Below, in pieces: positions 5,722 through 7,791 of a DNA stretch of 7,791 nt. The notes under the pieces were generated by a model. It did not search any database, was not told the origin of the DNA, and was given only the letters and a program-made list of their open reading frames with translations. A program made the position numbers and the translations under genes. Positions within the stretch are counted from its first letter, which is position 1. Each line of letters opens with the position of its first letter. Where the stretch lies: NCBI GenBank assembly GCA_965369635.1, contig CBDURC010000147.1, forward strand, positions 1-7,791, read 5' to 3'. This stretch comes from UBA3071 sp965369635 (GTDB taxonomy: Bacteria > Chloroflexota > Anaerolineae > UBA3071).

Positions 5722-6893
5722 TGTGCAGGATGTTGCATCGAGACAAACTGACCGCTTGGCTAGGGGAATTGTCACGCTCCGAGCGGCGGCTGATCGCACC
5801 GCAGCGGGAGGGAGATGACGCCGTCTTCAAGCCCGTAGAGACAGTGGACGACATCACTTTGGATTATGTGAACACACGGTGGCCAGTGAAGGAATGGCTG
5901 TTCCCTCGCTCGGAACCTGTGCTACGCTATCGTTATGTAGGCTGCAGCGTGGAATTGGAGCAGCCCGACCTCGGTCTGGAGCCTCAGGTGATCTTCGGTG
6001 TCCGACCGTGTGATGCGGCCGGCCTGGCGATCCTGGATCAGGTGTTGATCACTGATTACGAAGACGAGTTCTACACTCGGCGGCGCTCCTTGACCACGGT
6101 CGTCGGTCTCTCCTGCACCGAGCCCGCCGAATCCTGCTTCTGCACCGCCGTGGGTCTCTCCCCCACCTCCAGCGAGGGCAGCGACATGCTGCTCACACCG
6201 ATGGGGGATGATGGCTACCTGGTGGAAACGCTGACCGCCAAGGGCGAGCAGTTGCTGTGGGAATATGGCCACTATTTCGGCGCAGGCGAGTGCGGCTCCA
6301 AGGACCTGGCGACGAAAGCTATCGAGGCCAAGATGTCGCGTGGGGCGGCGCTGGCTCAAGGCATCGGCTATTCGGAGGAACTGTTCGAGCACCCCATCTG
6401 GGCAGAGGTGGCCCGCAAGTGCGTGGGCTGCGGCATCTGTGCCTACGTCTGCCCCACATGCCACTGCTTCGACATCATGGATGACGCCGACGCCTGGGGC
6501 GGCATTCGCTGCAGAAACTGGGATTCCTGCGCCTTCTCCTTGTTCACGCGGCATGCTTCGGGTCACAACCCGCGCCCCGAACAGGACGGTCGCTACCGCC
6601 AGCGGGTGCTGCACAAGTTCAGCTACTTCCCACAGAACTCTGGACGTGTCATGTGCGTCGGCTGTGGCCGCTGCGTCACCGACTGCCCCGTGAATCTGGA
6701 CATCTACGCCGTGGCTCAGGCCGTGCTACACATCCACGACGAGCTGCACATTGACATTGATGACGAGCCGCACATTGGTGGCAAGTCGCACATTATTGAT
6801 GGCGAGGAGTTGCACTCCGAGCCCCGCTTGGGGCGGGGCGAGCCCCCCGCCCGCGAGCACAACTCCCTCACATCGAGTAGGGCCGCATCGTGA
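5718..6893 (+). CDS. FlxB/HydB/AsrA-like 4Fe-4S dicluster subunit
   Basis: This 391-residue protein belongs to the iron-sulfur family that includes the sulfhydrogenase beta subunit (HydB), anaerobic sulfite reductase subunit A (AsrA) and FlxB. Such proteins relay electrons between an FAD/NAD(P)H subunit and the rest of the complex. Family marks are FGVRPCDAAGLAILDQ and GLSCTEPAESCFCTAVG in the N-terminal half. Two cluster motifs follow: C235/238/241/245-P with extra C248 and C250 (CPTCHCFD), and C313/316/319/323-P. The gene overlaps its upstream neighbour by ATGA and its downstream neighbour by GTGA, so the three Flx-like proteins are probably made together. Residues from about 338 are beyond the usual family end: two degenerate 14-residue His/Ile/Asp-rich repeats, then a palindromic-element copy, then a polar tail. 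The pairing with a FlxA-like gene supports a Flx role over sulfite reduction; no AsrC or siroheme protein is seen. Confidence 0.88.
   Translation: MMCRMLHRDKLTAWLGELSRSERRLIAPQREGDDAVFKPVETVDDITLDYVNTRWPVKEWLFPRSEPVLRYRYVGCSVELEQPDLGLEPQVIFGVRPCDAAGLAILDQVLITDYEDEFYTRRRSLTTVVGLSCTEPAESCFCTAVGLSPTSSEGSDMLLTPMGDDGYLVETLTAKGEQLLWEYGHYFGAGECGSKDLATKAIEAKMSRGAALAQGIGYSEELFEHPIWAEVARKCVGCGICAYVCPTCHCFDIMDDADAWGGIRCRNWDSCAFSLFTRHASGHNPRPEQDGRYRQRVLHKFSYFPQNSGRVMCVGCGRCVTDCPVNLDIYAVAQAVLHIHDELHIDIDDEPHIGGKSHIIDGEELHSEPRLGRGEPPAREHNSLTSSRAAS
6729..6812 (+). repeat. Two degenerate 42-bp units encoding His/Asp-rich 14-residue repeats
   Basis: CACAT words start at 6729, 6747, 6771 and 6789, and CAC again at 6813, spaced alternately 18 and 24 bp. 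This gives two 42-bp units. They encode HIHDELHIDIDDEP and HIGGKSHIIDGEEL, with His-Ile at positions 1-2 and 7-8 of each. The units lie in the C-terminal extension of the FlxB-like protein, past the last cluster motif. Confidence 0.55.
6818..6842 (+). repeat. Palindromic element copy 4, in-frame in the FlxB-like C-terminus
   Basis: The 17-bp core (6822-6838) is flanked by a different direct repeat, CGAG (6818-6821 and 6839-6842), again 21 bp apart. It is read as P-R-L-G-R-G-E, the same frame as copy 2. A third CGAG occurs at 6854-6857 after CCCCCCGCCCG, possibly a degenerate partial copy. Confidence 0.85.
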
Positions 6894-7791
6894 ACGAGAT
6901 ACACCTTGTCGAGTATCTGTCGAGGGCCAGCGAGCATTTTCCGGCTATGAACAACATCTATCGGCCCCATCTGATGACCGTGGAGCACATCCGCGACGAG
7001 ACGCCCGACGTGCGCACGCTGCGCCTGGCCTTTCAGGACGAAGCGGTGGGCGAGGACTTCGCCTTCATCCCTGGCCAGTTTGGCGAATACTCCGTCTTCG
7101 GCAGGGGGGAGTGCGTTTTCGCCATCGCCAGTTCGCCCGCTGACCGTGGGCACGTGGAGTGCAGCTTCAAGCTGATGGGCAAGGTGACCACTGCACTCCG
7201 CGATGTGGAAATCGGGGACACCATCGGCTTTCGCGGTCCCTACGGCAACGGTTTCCCGCTGGACGAACTGCGCGGGCGAAACGTCTTCTTCGCCGGCGGC
7301 GGCATTGGCATGGCCGCTCTGCGGGCATTGATCGAATACTGCCTGCATCACCGCCAGGAGTTCAGACACATCACCATCCTCAACGGCGCACGCTCGGTGG
7401 CCGACTTGGTCTACAAAGAGGACATGGCGCGCTGGGCAGAGCAGCCCGATGTGGAGATGGTACAGACAGTGGACCCCGGCGGTGAGACCGACGATTGGGA
7501 CGGCGAGGTGGGCTTTGTGCCCACCATCATGGAGCAGATGGCAGCGAACCCCGCTTGGGGCGGGGCGAAGCCCGCTGACGGGGTGGCCATCACCTGCGGC
7601 CCGCCGATCATGATCAAGTTTGCCTTGCTGGCGCTGGAGAGGCTGGGCTTTCCCAAGGAACGGGTCATCACCACGCTAGAGAACAAGATGAAATGCGGAC
7701 TAGGCAAGTGCGGTCGCTGCAACGTCGGGCCTGTGTACGTTTGCAGGGACGGCCCTGTCTTCACTGCCGCGCAGTTGCAGAACCTGCCAAA
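6890..7791 (+). CDS. FlxA-like FAD/NAD(P)H-binding oxidoreductase with [2Fe-2S] (3' partial)
   Basis: The frame is open from GTG 6890 to the window end (300 codons, no stop). It belongs to the ferredoxin-NADP reductase-like family that includes FlxA, sulfhydrogenase gamma (HydG), AsrB and PyrK. These proteins bind FAD and NAD(P)H and exchange hydride with Fe-S partners. Marks in order: FAD-domain strand with PGQFGEYSVFG and FAIASSP; pyridine-nucleotide motif AGGGIGMAALRA (G136-G140); conserved ITCGPPIMIKF; and a C-terminal [2Fe-2S] motif C269-x4-C274-x2-C277-x7-C285. GTG 6890 overlaps the previous stop (GTGA) and has AGGG 7 nt upstream. ATG 6947 (MNNIYRPHLMTVE) is an alternative that matches the usual family start more closely. 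A palindromic-element copy sits between helix and strand of the nucleotide domain. Only the last part of the protein should be missing. Confidence 0.93.
   Translation, partial: MNEIHLVEYLSRASEHFPAMNNIYRPHLMTVEHIRDETPDVRTLRLAFQDEAVGEDFAFIPGQFGEYSVFGRGECVFAIASSPADRGHVECSFKLMGKVTTALRDVEIGDTIGFRGPYGNGFPLDELRGRNVFFAGGGIGMAALRALIEYCLHHRQEFRHITILNGARSVADLVYKEDMARWAEQPDVEMVQTVDPGGETDDWDGEVGFVPTIMEQMAANPAWGGAKPADGVAITCGPPIMIKFALLALERLGFPKERVITTLENKMKCGLGKCGRCNVGPVYVCRDGPVFTAAQLQNLP
7545..7569 (+). repeat. Palindromic element copy 5, in-frame inside the FlxA-like NAD domain
   Basis: The 17-bp core (7549-7565) is flanked by CGAA (7545-7548 and 7566-7569), 21 bp apart. It is read in the third frame, as N-P-A-W-G-G-A-K-P. 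It lies just before the conserved GVAITCGPP segment. Deleting 21 bp would restore MEQMAAKPADGVAITCGPP. Confidence 0.85.

Noticed and set aside
5718..7791. Anaerobic sulfite reductase (asrAB) operon
   Set aside because: The two subunits are related to AsrA and AsrB, but there is no asrC in the window, and the HdrA/MvhD neighbours point to a Flx-type module. asrC just beyond 7791 cannot be excluded.

Overview
This GC-rich bacterial window carries one tRNA-Phe gene and then a single run of six plus-strand genes for an iron-sulfur/flavin electron-transfer system. The organism looks anaerobic: every protein gene belongs to ferredoxin-dependent 2-oxoacid oxidation or to heterodisulfide reductase (Hdr)/Flx-type electron bifurcation. 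The intergenic micro-repeats (TTGGTAGA-like) and short GC palindromes inside genes remind me of Chloroflexota (Anaerolineae-like) genomes. That placement is a guess and nothing in the window proves it.

Layout. Positions 1-99 hold a foldable inverted-repeat spacer. tRNA-Phe(GAA) follows at 100-176, then a terminator-like hairpin at 210-239 and a leader with a weak candidate promoter. The genes are: a KorD-like 2x[4Fe-4S] ferredoxin subunit (509-832); KorA, the 2-oxoacid:ferredoxin oxidoreductase alpha subunit (906-2063, probable TTG start); an intergenic region built of two opposed 8-bp repeat arrays (2051-2176); HdrA (2193-4226); a fused FlxD(MvhD)-FlxC-like protein (4321-5721); a FlxB/HydB/AsrA-like Fe-S subunit (5718-6893, ATGA overlap); and a FlxA-like FAD/NAD(P)H oxidoreductase (6890 to the window end, GTGA overlap, truncated by the window).

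How the genes may work together (inference). A 2-oxoacid oxidoreductase makes reduced ferredoxin. HdrA, a flavin hub, connects through FlxD/C and FlxB to FlxA, which exchanges hydride with NAD(P)H. KorB/KorC and HdrB/HdrC do not appear in the window. The cluster may therefore be an HdrA-Flx module placed inside a kor operon, giving a direct 2-oxoacid/ferredoxin/NAD(P)H link.

Most unusual observation. A 17-bp hairpin-forming sequence, CCCCGCTTGGGGCGGGG, occurs five times. Each copy is identical, lies inside a coding sequence, has the same orientation, and is flanked by a 4-bp direct repeat whose sequence varies (CTGG, CTGG, CTGG, CGAG, CGAA). The repeat-to-repeat distance is always 21 bp, so each copy adds exactly seven codons. 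Between them the copies are read in all three frames. This looks like a tiny coding-tolerant palindromic insertion element. Separate low-complexity micro-repeats also sit inside the FlxD-FlxC gene and in the FlxB tail.
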